From the NCBI RefSeq assembly GCF_031845265.1, contig NZ_JAVRBG010000004.1:217296-281295 (forward strand): a stretch of 64,000 bases of DNA. Direction: 5' to 3'. Position 1 is the first letter of the stretch, and each line of letters begins with the position of its first letter. The notes under the pieces are model-generated. The model did no database searches and was not told where the DNA came from. It was given only the letters and a program-made list of their open reading frames with translations. A program made the position numbers and the translations under genes. This stretch comes from Mesonia ostreae. Its GTDB lineage: Bacteria > Bacteroidota > Bacteroidia > Flavobacteriales > Flavobacteriaceae. Shown here piece after piece: positions 19,059-28,034 of the stretch.

Positions 19059-21170
19059 CTAGTAAAAGGCAGCTCTATTATCTTCAATCTCTGCACTGCT
19101 CTTTAAAGCTTCTACTAATCTAGAAGTAGCTTGTGCAGCACGCTCTTTTGTTTTTCTTGCAGCAACCATTCTATAAGAGTTAAGTGGTGCAGCTTCAGCT
19201 CTATTAGTAACCTCTACCACATACACTCCTTTTACACCATCAATAGGCTTGCTCATTTTTCCTTTTTCTAAGAAAAACGCAGCACCTACTACTTTCGGTT
19301 CTGATGTTGCTCCTGGCAATACTGGACTTCCTAAGTTTACAGAAGAGGCATTCTCTACAGAAACATTTTGATTTGATGCAATCTCTGAAAGCGTACTTCC
19401 AGATATTTTATCTTTAATCATTTTAGCTTGTTTCTCTTTTCTAATTAAAGGAGTAACTTCTGGAGAAGCTTCTTCTACACTCATCAATCCTTTTTTGTTT
19501 TTAGCAGTTAATTGAGCAACCACATAACCATTAGGAAGGTCAAATCTTCTAATATCGCCCGTAGAGGTTTCTTCTTCAAAAGACCATTGTACGATTCTTC
19601 TTTGATTCCCAATTCCTCTTAAAGCTTCTTCCATCGCTTTAATGCCTTTAACTGGTCTTACTTCGTAACCGCTCTCTTTTGCCACCTCGTCAAAATCCTT
19701 CTTACCCGCGGCGATTTCAAATTTTGTAGTCGTAGAAAATAAGTCGTTTGTGGTTTTTTCTGAAGGCTCAATTTCCTTTCCTAAGTTTACCATTTTCACG
19801 GCCTTTTTAGGTGACTTTGCTTCTTCAATAAATACAACATGGTACCCATACTCTGTATCTACAACGCCGTATTTCCCTGAATTTGCATCAAAAATATAAT
19901 CAATAAAAGGAGAAGAAGTAGTATTTCTATAATCTACCCATCCTAAGTCTCCGCCATTATCTTTAGAAGTAGTATCTGCCGAATAGTCTTTTGCTAACGA
20001 TGCAAATAAAGAATCATTCGATTTTACTTGCGTTAAAATACTATCTGCTAATTTCTTGGCTTCTTCTTTAGTTCTGTCTAACTCACTTCCTACAGGACTG
20101 TCTTTATGCGCCACCAAGATGTGATTTGCTTTTACAGAATCTACCATTTGCTTTACTCCAGTCACTTTGGTTACTTTCCAGAAGCCACCTTCTTTGTAAG
20201 GTCCAAAAGTCTGTCCTTCTGATAAGTTAAAGATCTTGTCTGCATTATCACCTCTTAACTCATCTTTAAACTTAAAACGCTCTTCGTAAGGCAAATCTGA
20301 AAATTCATTTACAAATTCTTCGTTATTGCTGGTTTTGGAGAAACCATCTAATTTTTCGTTCGCTTGAGATACTTCATTGTACTCTTCACGATCTTTCATT
20401 AACTTTTCTAATTCTGCTTTTGTTTCTGCATCATCTGAAGTGGATGCTTTTTCTTCAAAAAACACATAACGAATATCTCTAGAAGCTTCTACTTCATACT
20501 TCCCCTTGTGATCTTTTAAGTAGCTTTTAATTTCATCTTTAGAAACTTCTACTTCCCCTACACTTTCGTAAGGAATCTTTACAAAGTTTAAATCGATGTT
20601 ATCGTTTTCCATCTTGTAAGCCTGCTCTCCTTCCAGTAAAGTTGCTCCTACTCCAGCTCTCACCATATTATAGTAAATACCTGCTTTAGCTTGCTTTGCA
20701 GCACTTTCTTCTACAGCTAGCCATTGTTGGTAAGCTTCTGGAGAAGTTGCCTTAAGATTAGCCACATATTCTCTCATTACACCAAAATCAAACATTCCTG
20801 CTTCATTAGTGAAGTTTTGATTTCCTGCGAACTGCTGTCTTAAAACATTGTTGATTTGGCCTTGACCTACTTCAATCTCCAACTCCTCTAACTGCTCGTC
20901 TAAAAGAGTTTCTCGCAACTTATTGTCCCAAACTCTATTTACAGCTTGTGCGGTAGTAACGTTTCCTTGGGCGTTACGCTGAACAGACTCTACTTGTCTA
21001 GCAAAATCTTCTCTAGAAATCTCATTGCCATTCACTACACCAACACTGCTCTGATTTTTTGAAAACCCACTGTTTCTAATTACATCTGCTAATACAAATG
21101 AAAACAATGCCAATGCAATGATTACGATCAAAAAAACTGAACGTTGTCTTATTTTATTTAATACTGCCAT
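19059..21170 (-). CDS. Membrane-anchored peptidyl-prolyl isomerase, SurA/PpiD type
   Basis: 703 residues. One N-terminal membrane anchor (about 12-30) is followed by a SurA_N-like chaperone region, a parvulin rotamase domain beginning near VKANHILVAHKDS (about 343-450), then a second, weaker domain. It probably folds outer-membrane and secreted proteins in the periplasm. It closes a leftward envelope cluster and is followed by a strong terminator. Confidence 0.88.
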   Translation of the reverse strand: MAVLNKIRQRSVFLIVIIALALFSFVLADVIRNSGFSKNQSSVGVVNGNEISREDFARQVESVQRNAQGNVTTAQAVNRVWDNKLRETLLDEQLEELEIEVGQGQINNVLRQQFAGNQNFTNEAGMFDFGVMREYVANLKATSPEAYQQWLAVEESAAKQAKAGIYYNMVRAGVGATLLEGEQAYKMENDNIDLNFVKIPYESVGEVEVSKDEIKSYLKDHKGKYEVEASRDIRYVFFEEKASTSDDAETKAELEKLMKDREEYNEVSQANEKLDGFSKTSNNEEFVNEFSDLPYEERFKFKDELRGDNADKIFNLSEGQTFGPYKEGGFWKVTKVTGVKQMVDSVKANHILVAHKDSPVGSELDRTKEEAKKLADSILTQVKSNDSLFASLAKDYSADTTSKDNGGDLGWVDYRNTTSSPFIDYIFDANSGKYGVVDTEYGYHVVFIEEAKSPKKAVKMVNLGKEIEPSEKTTNDLFSTTTKFEIAAGKKDFDEVAKESGYEVRPVKGIKAMEEALRGIGNQRRIVQWSFEEETSTGDIRRFDLPNGYVVAQLTAKNKKGLMSVEEASPEVTPLIRKEKQAKMIKDKISGSTLSEIASNQNVSVENASSVNLGSPVLPGATSEPKVVGAAFFLEKGKMSKPIDGVKGVYVVEVTNRAEAAPLNSYRMVAARKTKERAAQATSRLVEALKSSAEIEDNRAAFY

Positions 21171-21267
21171 CTTTAATATTGATTTGTCTAAATAATAGTG
21201 GGCGAAAATAAGATAATTACCGAAACAATAAAACAGAAACTCCTTAAAATGTTAAAGAAGACTAAAA

Positions 21268-22557
21268 TTAATCTTCTTCTATCGCCTGAATTTGTACCAA
21301 TTCTATTTTTGTATTGGAAACATCTAAGATCAATACCTTAAATCCGTCAATAACTACCTGTCCGTTCTTTTCGGGAATTTCCTCTGTATGGTGAACGATG
21401 AAGCCTCCTAAAGTTTCGTAATTTTCTCCTTCGGGGAGGTTAAGCTTGTAGGTTTCATTGATATAGTCTATTTCCATTCTTGCCGAAAATTTATACATCC
21501 CTTCTCCTAAATCTTCTTCAATTAAAACTACGGCATCGTGTTCGTCTTCAATTTCCCCAAAAAGCTCTTCTACAATATCTTCTACAGTCATAATTCCGCT
21601 GGTTCCTCCATACTCATCAATCACCACGGCTATACTTTTACGCTTTTTGATAAGAATATTCAAGACATCTTTTACCAACATGGTTTCTGGCACATAAAGT
21701 ACGGGCATCATAATCGTTTTAATATCTTTTGGCTTTTTAAATAAATCAAAAGAATGAATGTAGCCTACGATATCATCATTGGTTTCTTTATAGACCAAAA
21801 TTTTACTCAGCCCTGTTTCCGTAAAGATGTCTATTAAATTTTTAGGAGATTCTGAAATATCTACCGCAATAATCTCTGTACGAGGAATCATCACTTCTCG
21901 TGATTTTACTTCAGAAAATTCTAACGCATTTTTAAATATTTGTATTTCAGAATCAATATCATCGTCTTCTTCTACGGAGTCCATTTGCTCGTTGATATAA
22001 TTTCCCAGCTCTACCTTACTAAAGGCGAGCTGCACTTCATCACCATCGGTTTTGAAGAAAGATTTTAATACCAAATCAGAAATCCAAATCACAAAAGAGG
22101 AGATGAAAGAAAAGAATATGTAAAAGAAATAGGCGGGTAGCGCGAAAAACTTGAGTAAGCTATTGGCGTAAATTTGAAAAAATACTTTAGGAAGAAATTC
22201 CGCAGTAAAAAGAATTACTAAGGTAGAAATGATAGTTTGACTAAGAATAAGTCCGTCGGTTAACCAATAATTAAGAAATGCATTTTCTAAAGGAACCTGT
22301 GCGGTGAGCAGATCTACCAACAGGTCTCCCATAAAAAAACCATAAATTACTAAAGCGATATTATTACCCACTAGCATCGTTGCAATAAACTTAGATGGTT
22401 TTCTAGTGAGTCGCGCCAAGATATTAGAAAGAAAACTGCCTTGCTTTTTCTCTATTTCTATATGAATTTTATTGGCCGAGACATAGGCGATTTCCATACC
22501 AGAGAAAAACGCTGAGAATATTAAGGAAAGAACTATTATTAATATGTTTACCTCCAT
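21268..22557 (-). CDS. CNNM/CorC-type transporter protein, GldE-like
   Basis: 429 residues: an N-terminal DUF21 membrane domain (about 1-190), two CBS domains (about 200-330, e.g. REVMIPRTEI and VVIDEYGGTSGIMTVEDIVEEL) and a C-terminal CorC_HlyC domain (about 345-425). This architecture is shared by CorC/CNNM Mg2+ transport proteins and by GldE of gliding flavobacteria. The two cannot be separated here: no gldD is adjacent. It starts 1 bp after the preceding small gene ends. Confidence 0.85.
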   Translation of the reverse strand: MEVNILIIVLSLIFSAFFSGMEIAYVSANKIHIEIEKKQGSFLSNILARLTRKPSKFIATMLVGNNIALVIYGFFMGDLLVDLLTAQVPLENAFLNYWLTDGLILSQTIISTLVILFTAEFLPKVFFQIYANSLLKFFALPAYFFYIFFSFISSFVIWISDLVLKSFFKTDGDEVQLAFSKVELGNYINEQMDSVEEDDDIDSEIQIFKNALEFSEVKSREVMIPRTEIIAVDISESPKNLIDIFTETGLSKILVYKETNDDIVGYIHSFDLFKKPKDIKTIMMPVLYVPETMLVKDVLNILIKKRKSIAVVIDEYGGTSGIMTVEDIVEELFGEIEDEHDAVVLIEEDLGEGMYKFSARMEIDYINETYKLNLPEGENYETLGGFIVHHTEEIPEKNGQVVIDGFKVLILDVSNTKIELVQIQAIEED

Positions 22558-22752
22558 TTATGGTTTTTTACTTTGCTCTATCTTTTTCCTAAATCTTCTT
22601 TTAAAGAAATACATAAAAATAGCCAAGGCTACAAAGAAAATAAAAATATAGGCTCTATCTCTTTCGCTACTCCAAATTCTATAGGATTCGAACGCAAAAA
22701 AAGCTGCTATAACGAGGTAGGCGTACTCAAAGTATTTAAAAAATTTCATCAT
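22558..22752 (-). CDS. Small two-helix membrane protein
   Basis: 64 residues, with membrane segments at about 9-24 and 33-49 and a basic C terminus (RRFRKKIEQSKKP). It is packed between lptC (1-bp gap) and the CNNM-type gene (no gap), which argues that it is a real gene in this operon. No family is recognised. Confidence 0.7.
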   Translation of the reverse strand: MMKFFKYFEYAYLVIAAFFAFESYRIWSSERDRAYIFIFFVALAIFMYFFKRRFRKKIEQSKKP

Positions 22753-22753
22753 A

Positions 22754-23317
22754 TCATTCGTTCTCTTCTACAATTTGCACTCCTTTATTGGATCTAGATA
22801 TGAATTTATCGAATTTTTCGTTAGCATCAAAACCTTCCCCTTCATTTAAAGCTCCATTATTTAATTTGATATTGTAGTTAATATCAGAAAATACCCAACC
22901 TCTCTTTTGGTCCCAGTACAATTGATTGGCGTTGAGCACGGTACTATCTGCTGTGGTAATTACCACATTTCCTTGCAAATCTACCAAATCTGTCTTTTCG
23001 TACATAATTCCGTAGTCTGCAATAATAGTATTCTTTTTATTCTGATCGTCAAAAAAATCTAATTCTAATCCCTCTGGAAATTCTCTATAAGCAAATTCTA
23101 AATGGGTAAAATCATGCATCAAGGGAGTTCTTAAATTGGCTTTTACTGCTCCGCTATCGGTATAAAAAAGATTGATTCCTTTTCCTGCAGTTTGAGGTTT
23201 TCCTTCATCCACGTCCCATTTTCTCACTTCATTAAGCCGGTCTTGACAAGAAAAAAGCATTGTCGTAAAGAGGATCACGACAATGCTTATTCTATGATTT
23301 CGGTATGTTTTTAACAT
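22754..23317 (-). CDS. lptC: LptC-family LPS export protein
   Basis: 187 residues with a lipoprotein-type N terminus (MLFSCQD) and an LptC/OstA beta-jellyroll pattern: IIADYGIMYEKTDLVDLQGNV and TADSTVLNANQLYWDQ. It would receive lipopolysaccharide from the LptBFG transporter and pass it on across the periplasm. In Bacteroidota this gene commonly sits with a TPR protein and coaX, as here. Confidence 0.85.
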   Translation of the reverse strand: MLKTYRNHRISIVVILFTTMLFSCQDRLNEVRKWDVDEGKPQTAGKGINLFYTDSGAVKANLRTPLMHDFTHLEFAYREFPEGLELDFFDDQNKKNTIIADYGIMYEKTDLVDLQGNVVITTADSTVLNANQLYWDQKRGWVFSDINYNIKLNNGALNEGEGFDANEKFDKFISRSNKGVQIVEENE

Positions 23318-23322
23318 TCTAA

Positions 23323-24696
23323 TTATATGGCTGGTACTCTAACGTTTTCTCCAATCCAACATCCAATTTTAATGGTGGATCCCTCTTTTACTCCTTCTTG
23401 AAAAATATCTGATTTCTGCGGAGCTAAACCTCTATAACTACTAGCTGATTTGCTTGCGGTTGATTTGATAGATGGATCTACTCTTCCTGCTCTATCTGCA
23501 TAATCTGCAGCTAACCAATATACGGCTCTTTTATTAAAAGACGAATCTCCACAAGAGTTAACGCTAGAAGCATACATACTTGCAATTTGTAAGTAAGCAA
23601 CTCCTAAAGAAGGCTGCGCATTTAAGGCTTTTTTATAATAGTTTCTCGCTGTAGATAAACTACCTTTTGACTTATAGTTTCCTGCGATTTTCATATAAAC
23701 TCTCGCTTTATCTAAGTTGTTATCTTCTAACTCAGCACTTTGATTATAATATTCCAAGGCTTTTGCAGATTTTCCATCTTTATCAGCCAGTTGACCTAAG
23801 TAAAGTGCAGATTTTGCAGAAGGATCTGAAGTATGTAACGCCTCCACTAACTTAAAGAAAATTGGATCGTCTGTACAGTCTTTAGCCGAAAGTCTTTTTG
23901 CAGCTCTTTTTAACCATTCTACATCGGTTTTCTTTGCATCAAAATCTTTATTATATAATGGAATCAAATTTTCACAATCTGCTCTTTCTCCTAACAATCC
24001 ATTAATTCCAGCTTTAATTTTACTAAAGTTAGACAAATAGATTTCAGAATTATTAAGTGTTCTTGTATCGTCTGAGTTTAGTTTCTCTCCTTCTTCTTGC
24101 TTCTTCAGCAAAGGCTCAGCCTGCGAAGCACGGTAAACCTCTTGCTCTTCCACTTGCTTGATTACATTGTCATATAGGTTAAAAACATCTTGCAATTCTT
24201 TTTTACCCTCATCTTGTAATTCAACCATAATATTGAAGTACACATACAATGATCTTGGCGCATCAAACGATTCTTTATCTTCATTCCAAGCCTTATCAAA
24301 CATTGCTAATTGCTCCTCTTTCGTACCAATATTATTGTCATACATAGCCTCACCAATCTTCGCGTAGGTTTCTCCTACTTCGGTTTTACCTGGGAAGCAT
24401 TTAAGTCTTTTCTTATAATTTTCAATCAAAGCTTCTGCAGCAGCTTTTTTCTTAGCTTCTGGAGCGTTTTTAGCGTAATGTTTAAACATACGTTCTCCAT
24501 ATTGGTAGATAGCCAAATTGCTAGCTTCACAATTTTTTATAAGCTTTTCGTAATGTGGCTTTGCCGCATCGTAATCTTTTATTTTTGCACTTTGAGTGAA
24601 CAAGGCCAATTCGGTATTACAATCTACCTGCTGTGCATGTATAGCTCCTGTAGTTAAAAAAATTCCTGATAATAAGATGAAGAATTTAGTTTTCAT
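23323..24696 (-). CDS. Secreted TPR-repeat protein
   Basis: 457 residues with a signal peptide (about 1-21) and several tetratricopeptide-like helix pairs, clearest at about 300-380 (SALYLGQLADKDGKSAKALEYY and following). It probably acts as a periplasmic protein-protein scaffold. It lies 5 bp upstream of lptC, so a link to envelope assembly is plausible, but its partner is unknown. Confidence 0.82.
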   Translation of the reverse strand: MKTKFFILLSGIFLTTGAIHAQQVDCNTELALFTQSAKIKDYDAAKPHYEKLIKNCEASNLAIYQYGERMFKHYAKNAPEAKKKAAAEALIENYKKRLKCFPGKTEVGETYAKIGEAMYDNNIGTKEEQLAMFDKAWNEDKESFDAPRSLYVYFNIMVELQDEGKKELQDVFNLYDNVIKQVEEQEVYRASQAEPLLKKQEEGEKLNSDDTRTLNNSEIYLSNFSKIKAGINGLLGERADCENLIPLYNKDFDAKKTDVEWLKRAAKRLSAKDCTDDPIFFKLVEALHTSDPSAKSALYLGQLADKDGKSAKALEYYNQSAELEDNNLDKARVYMKIAGNYKSKGSLSTARNYYKKALNAQPSLGVAYLQIASMYASSVNSCGDSSFNKRAVYWLAADYADRAGRVDPSIKSTASKSASSYRGLAPQKSDIFQEGVKEGSTIKIGCWIGENVRVPAI

Positions 24697-24723
24697 AATT
24701 GAATATAGTTATTATTTTATTTA

Positions 24724-25965
24724 TTAATCGAATCTTCTTTGGATAAACCATTTGTCGTTTAAGGAAAGGCTTAAAAACACGTTCACAAATTGTTCTTTTA
24801 CCAAATTATTACTTGTAGTGCCTCTTTCACCATACTCAACTCCTAGATTAACATTGGTTAGAAAGTTTCCTGCTGGTAATCCCACTCCAAAAGATATGCC
24901 AAACTCATTTACATCCTCTGTATTAATATTTAACCCTGTCTCTTCATATCTAAAACCTGCTCTATACACAATACGCTGAAAGTAGCTTGTAATATCATTA
25001 TAATTAGGAATATAATAGCCTCCCAACTTATAACTGCTAGCATCTGTATAGTTCACATTATTTAATTGAAAAGACCTATTGGTGAAATCACTAGAAGATT
25101 TTCTTCCATACTCAACTCCTGCAAACCACTTTTTAGGTTGCCCTATTCCACCTCCCACTTTCAGTTCAGAAGGAAGGGTCAATTCGGTATCTTCTTGCTC
25201 AATGTCTCTAATGTCTGCTAAAATTTCGTCATTATTAGAATTTAAAATTAGCGTTGCCAATTGTCTTTGATTTTCAGCATTTATTTTTGTGGAAGGAGAA
25301 AAACTAGCCGAACCTGAAAGCTGTAAGCCAGATTTTAAATGCTTCTCATATTGGGCTCCAAAATTGACTTTAAATCCGCTAAGGTCAGATCTGTTGGTTT
25401 CTCTTGTTCCAAACTGAAGTCCGTTTTGAAAAAGGAAGTTCTTATTTTTGATATTTCCAAAGTTATAACTTCCTTCTACTCCCACACGCAATTCTTTGGT
25501 TACTTCATAACCTACCGCCAAAAATAGCTTGTTTAAACCTCCACTACCACTAAACCTACTGGCGCTTTCACTAGTAATATCTTCCATCTCATAACCTACA
25601 GAACTATATGGAATTACTCCAAGTCCAAAACCTAGCTTTCCTGCAGGAAAAGCCATCGCTAAATAATCAAAAGTAGAAGAAGAGGCTTTATCTGAAGCGC
25701 TTGAACTTTCAATTTTTGTCGAAGAATGAGAACCTCCTAAGGTATAAGCTGTTAAACCTAAAGCTCCATAACCCGCGGGATTTTGAAGGTTGATATGAAT
25801 ACTATCTGAGACAATTCCCATACCAGCCATCGACCTGTTTTCTGCCGTTCCGTTGAATTTATTGATTCCTACTCCAAAAAAAGAATATGGAGAAGAAGTG
25901 TTTTCTTGTGCATTTACAAATACTGAACAAAGCAGTACTATAAAAAAAAATGTTTTCTTAATCAT
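24724..25965 (-). CDS. Outer-membrane beta-barrel protein
   Basis: 413 residues with a signal peptide (about 1-19), then ENTSSPYSFFGVG and a series of alternating polar/apolar strands, ending at a Phe-containing C terminus (QRRFD). The pattern resembles FadL/OmpP1-like barrels of flavobacteria, but no substrate can be named. It overlaps coaX by 4 bp and belongs to the same leftward cluster. Confidence 0.75.
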   Translation of the reverse strand: MIKKTFFFIVLLCSVFVNAQENTSSPYSFFGVGINKFNGTAENRSMAGMGIVSDSIHINLQNPAGYGALGLTAYTLGGSHSSTKIESSSASDKASSSTFDYLAMAFPAGKLGFGLGVIPYSSVGYEMEDITSESASRFSGSGGLNKLFLAVGYEVTKELRVGVEGSYNFGNIKNKNFLFQNGLQFGTRETNRSDLSGFKVNFGAQYEKHLKSGLQLSGSASFSPSTKINAENQRQLATLILNSNNDEILADIRDIEQEDTELTLPSELKVGGGIGQPKKWFAGVEYGRKSSSDFTNRSFQLNNVNYTDASSYKLGGYYIPNYNDITSYFQRIVYRAGFRYEETGLNINTEDVNEFGISFGVGLPAGNFLTNVNLGVEYGERGTTSNNLVKEQFVNVFLSLSLNDKWFIQRRFD

Positions 25966-26702
25966 TTAGTTGTATTAAATTCCAAAATATGGTTTAATCC
26001 CTTCAACAGAAAATTGTAGGGCGCAAATATGCCATTTTTTACTTTCTTAGACAACAGTTGACTATCGCCACCTGTTAAAATAACTGTTAAATCTTGATAT
26101 TGAAGTTTATAACTTTCTATAAAGCCATTTATTTCTAATGCAGCCCCCGTTAATGCGCCTATCTCTAAGTTTTCTTGGGTGGTTGTACCTATAAATTTGG
26201 CACTGGTTTCTTTTTCTATACGAATTAACGGCAATTTAGACGTAAAATTATGCATCGCCTCCAAACGCATATTCACTCCTGGAGAAATAGCTCCTCCAAT
26301 ATATTCGTGCTCTTTTGTTATCATATCGTAAGTAATGCAGGTTCCCGCATCTATTACCAACACATTTTTATTAGGATATTCACTTATCGCCGCCGCCGCT
26401 AAAGCGATTCTATCTATCCCTAAAGTATGCGGTGTACCATATAAATTACGAAATGGAACTGGAGTTGTTGCAGTTAATTCTAGAATGGACTCGTTTTTTA
26501 ATGCATTCTTTACCTTTTCTTTATGGCTTCCGGTTACAGAAGCGATGATTGATGTAGAGATATCAGGATGATTCACCCCTACTTCGCCCAAGACGAATAA
26601 AATATTTTCTGCGGAAGTAATCTTGAATTCTAGCAACCTACTATTCTCAAAAACAGCTAGTTTCACTAAAGTATTGCCTATATCTATTGCTAAATTCTTC
26701 AC
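25962..26702 (-). CDS. coaX: Type III pantothenate kinase
   Basis: 246 residues, normal for CoaX. The ASKHA phosphate motif AIDIGNTLVK is at residues 5-14, and VIDAGTCITYD (about 115) and GGAISPG follow. It phosphorylates pantothenate in the first step of coenzyme A synthesis. It is first in the leftward cluster, downstream of nothing else, so its promoter lies in 26703-26800, divergent from tRNA-Phe. Confidence 0.93.
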   Translation of the reverse strand: MKNLAIDIGNTLVKLAVFENSRLLEFKITSAENILFVLGEVGVNHPDISTSIIASVTGSHKEKVKNALKNESILELTATTPVPFRNLYGTPHTLGIDRIALAAAAISEYPNKNVLVIDAGTCITYDMITKEHEYIGGAISPGVNMRLEAMHNFTSKLPLIRIEKETSAKFIGTTTQENLEIGALTGAALEINGFIESYKLQYQDLTVILTGGDSQLLSKKVKNGIFAPYNFLLKGLNHILEFNTTK

Positions 26703-26749
26703 TTCAAAGGGATTTTCAAAAAGACAAATTTACTTTTTTTATTAATTTA

Positions 26750-26781
26750 TTTGGCAGATATTAAAAATGAATATATATTTG
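26750..26781 (+). promoter_or_regulatory. Promoter of tRNA-Phe
   Basis: A -33 box TTTG (26750-26753) and a -7 box TATATTTG (26774-26781), spaced by 20 bp, match the Bacteroidota consensus TTTG-N19-21-TAnnTTTG. The tRNA begins 19 bp further on. Confidence 0.7.
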
Positions 26782-26799
26782 CCACCGCTAACAAGCACT

Positions 26800-26872
26800 G
26801 GTGCCTTAGCTCAGTTGGTAGAGCAAAGGACTGAAAATCCTTGTGTCCCTGGTTCGATTCCTGGAGGCACCA
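26800..26872 (+). tRNA. tRNA-Phe (anticodon GAA)
   Basis: A complete cloverleaf: acceptor stem GGTGCCT/AGGCACC, anticodon stem AAGGA/TCCTT with loop CTGAAAA, T loop TTCGATT and discriminator A at 26872. CCA is not fully encoded (ACC follows). The gene is intact although a mobile element is inserted in its 3' end, because the element carries an identical copy of the end. Confidence 0.97.
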
Positions 26873-26913
26873 CCGCAAAACCTCGATCTCACGATCGGGG
26901 TTTTTTGTTTTAA
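26861..26913 (+). repeat. attL: 53-bp direct repeat, left end of integrative element
   Basis: These 53 bases are identical to 43887-43939. They cover the last 12 nt of tRNA-Phe and the terminator hairpin behind it. The flanking bases differ at both ends. This is the product expected from tyrosine-recombinase insertion in a tRNA 3' end. Confidence 0.95.
26881..26906 (+). terminator. tRNA-Phe terminator (inside the attachment repeat)
   Basis: CCTCGATC pairs with GATCGGGG (one G-T) around TCAC and is followed by six T. Because it lies in the duplicated att sequence, the same terminator is found at 43907-43932. Confidence 0.85.
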
Positions 26914-26976
26914 GTCCTACTATACTTGACTTTTGAGGGTTTTTCGTGAATATTTTATACTATCTTTTTTTAATGA

Positions 26977-26996
26977 AGGTACAAATAAGGGTACAA
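26977..26996. promoter_or_regulatory. Candidate integrase arm sites, left end
   Basis: AGGTACAA (26977-26984) and GGGTACAA (26989-26996) are direct repeats 12 bp apart. The same motif, with the same 12-bp spacing, lies at 43738-43757 just inside the right end next to the integrase gene. Paired arm sites at both ends are usual for tyrosine integrases. Confidence 0.45.
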
Positions 26997-27004
26997 TTAA
27001 GAGC

Positions 27005-27033
27005 AAAAAAAACCGCTCCAATTTGAAGCGGTT
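27005..27033 (-). terminator. Terminator of the DUF6266-like gene
   Basis: AACCGCT/AGCGGTT form a 7-bp stem; on the minus strand it is followed by a run of six or more U. It lies 23 bp past the stop of the leftward gene at 27056. Confidence 0.7.
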
Positions 27034-27055
27034 AAAGCAGTATATATTTTTTTCC

Positions 27056-27697
27056 CTAAGCAACCGTACCAGACCCTAAATATATACTGTTGGATAATTC
27101 TGTTTCATCCTCTGAAATAAAGGCCATAAACAGCTCTAAATTATCTCCTGAGTACGATGATGGTATAGTGATTATTTCTGCACCTGCATCTCTCTGAGCA
27201 CCATTTAAGACCGAAATTGACTCTCTTTTCAAAGGGTTATAAGCTAAAAGCATTGCTTTATCGTTTTCATTCGCATTACCTTCAGCCGAGTTATCATCCC
27301 AGTTAAATGTAATTTGCCCTGGAACAGTCAGGTCTGTTGCCGCATTTAGTGGTTCAGATAAAGCACCCCTACTTAATTTAGCATTCTGATAATCAATTTC
27401 AAAATTTGGCTCAATCCCTGTAATCGCATTATTTAAAATAAATGACATTGCAGCATTGAATTCTGTTTTTTTTATGGCTAATTTTTTATAACCGACCTTG
27501 ATGAAAGGTTTTACCGCTTGTAAAAACTGAAGTGTAACTGCAAATTTTGTACGTTGATTAACTTGCCCCTTAGTTCGCGGGTTTGCTACACTAGATGGCT
27601 TAATTCTTAAGTAATCGATGCCCTTCCAGCTACCACCAATTACATTTCCGACCTTTCCAGATAATCCACCTAGAATTCCTTGATTAATTTTTCCCAT
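27056..27697 (-). CDS. DUF6266-like protein of mobile elements
   Basis: 213 residues from the ATG at 27697 (an upstream in-frame start at 27727 adds only 10 residues and is less likely). The N terminus MGKINQGILGGLSGKVGNVI, followed by GSWKGIDYLRIKPS and NPRTKGQVNQR, fits the DUF6266 family of Bacteroidota, often carried on mobile elements. The function is unknown. It is the leftmost gene of the element and is flanked by terminators on both sides, so it is probably transcribed alone. Confidence 0.65.
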   Translation of the reverse strand: MGKINQGILGGLSGKVGNVIGGSWKGIDYLRIKPSSVANPRTKGQVNQRTKFAVTLQFLQAVKPFIKVGYKKLAIKKTEFNAAMSFILNNAITGIEPNFEIDYQNAKLSRGALSEPLNAATDLTVPGQITFNWDDNSAEGNANENDKAMLLAYNPLKRESISVLNGAQRDAGAEIITIPSSYSGDNLELFMAFISEDETELSNSIYLGSGTVA

Positions 27698-27938
27698 TTT
27701 ATTTATAATTTTTAGGTTAATACGCATTTAATTAGGAGTTGGCACGGAGAAAATTCGGCTTAGAATACTTATTTGCAAATATCGGCATAAAGAGTCTTTT
27801 TAGTTTACTCTTGGTTGCTATTGGCATTATGTCTCATCAGAAGTCATTTTACTTAAAAATTGCTATTTAGAGTTTAGGAGGAAGTTAAGACAGAAATAAT
27901 GCAAATTGATTAATTCAAGGTTTTTAATAGATTAAAAA

Positions 27939-27966
27939 AAAGAGCCCCCTAAAATGGGAGCTCTGA
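27939..27966 (-). terminator. Minus-strand terminator hairpin
   Basis: AGAGC-CCC pairs with GGG-A-GCTCT (one bulge) and is followed on the minus strand by eight T. It would stop leftward transcripts from the nuclease/helicase block before they reach the DUF6266-like gene. Confidence 0.55.
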
Positions 27967-28034
27967 AAGACAAACCTCTAGCCAAAAAATGCGTATAGAA
28001 AGCTCTTTATAGCCTTTATAATTTACATTAAAGC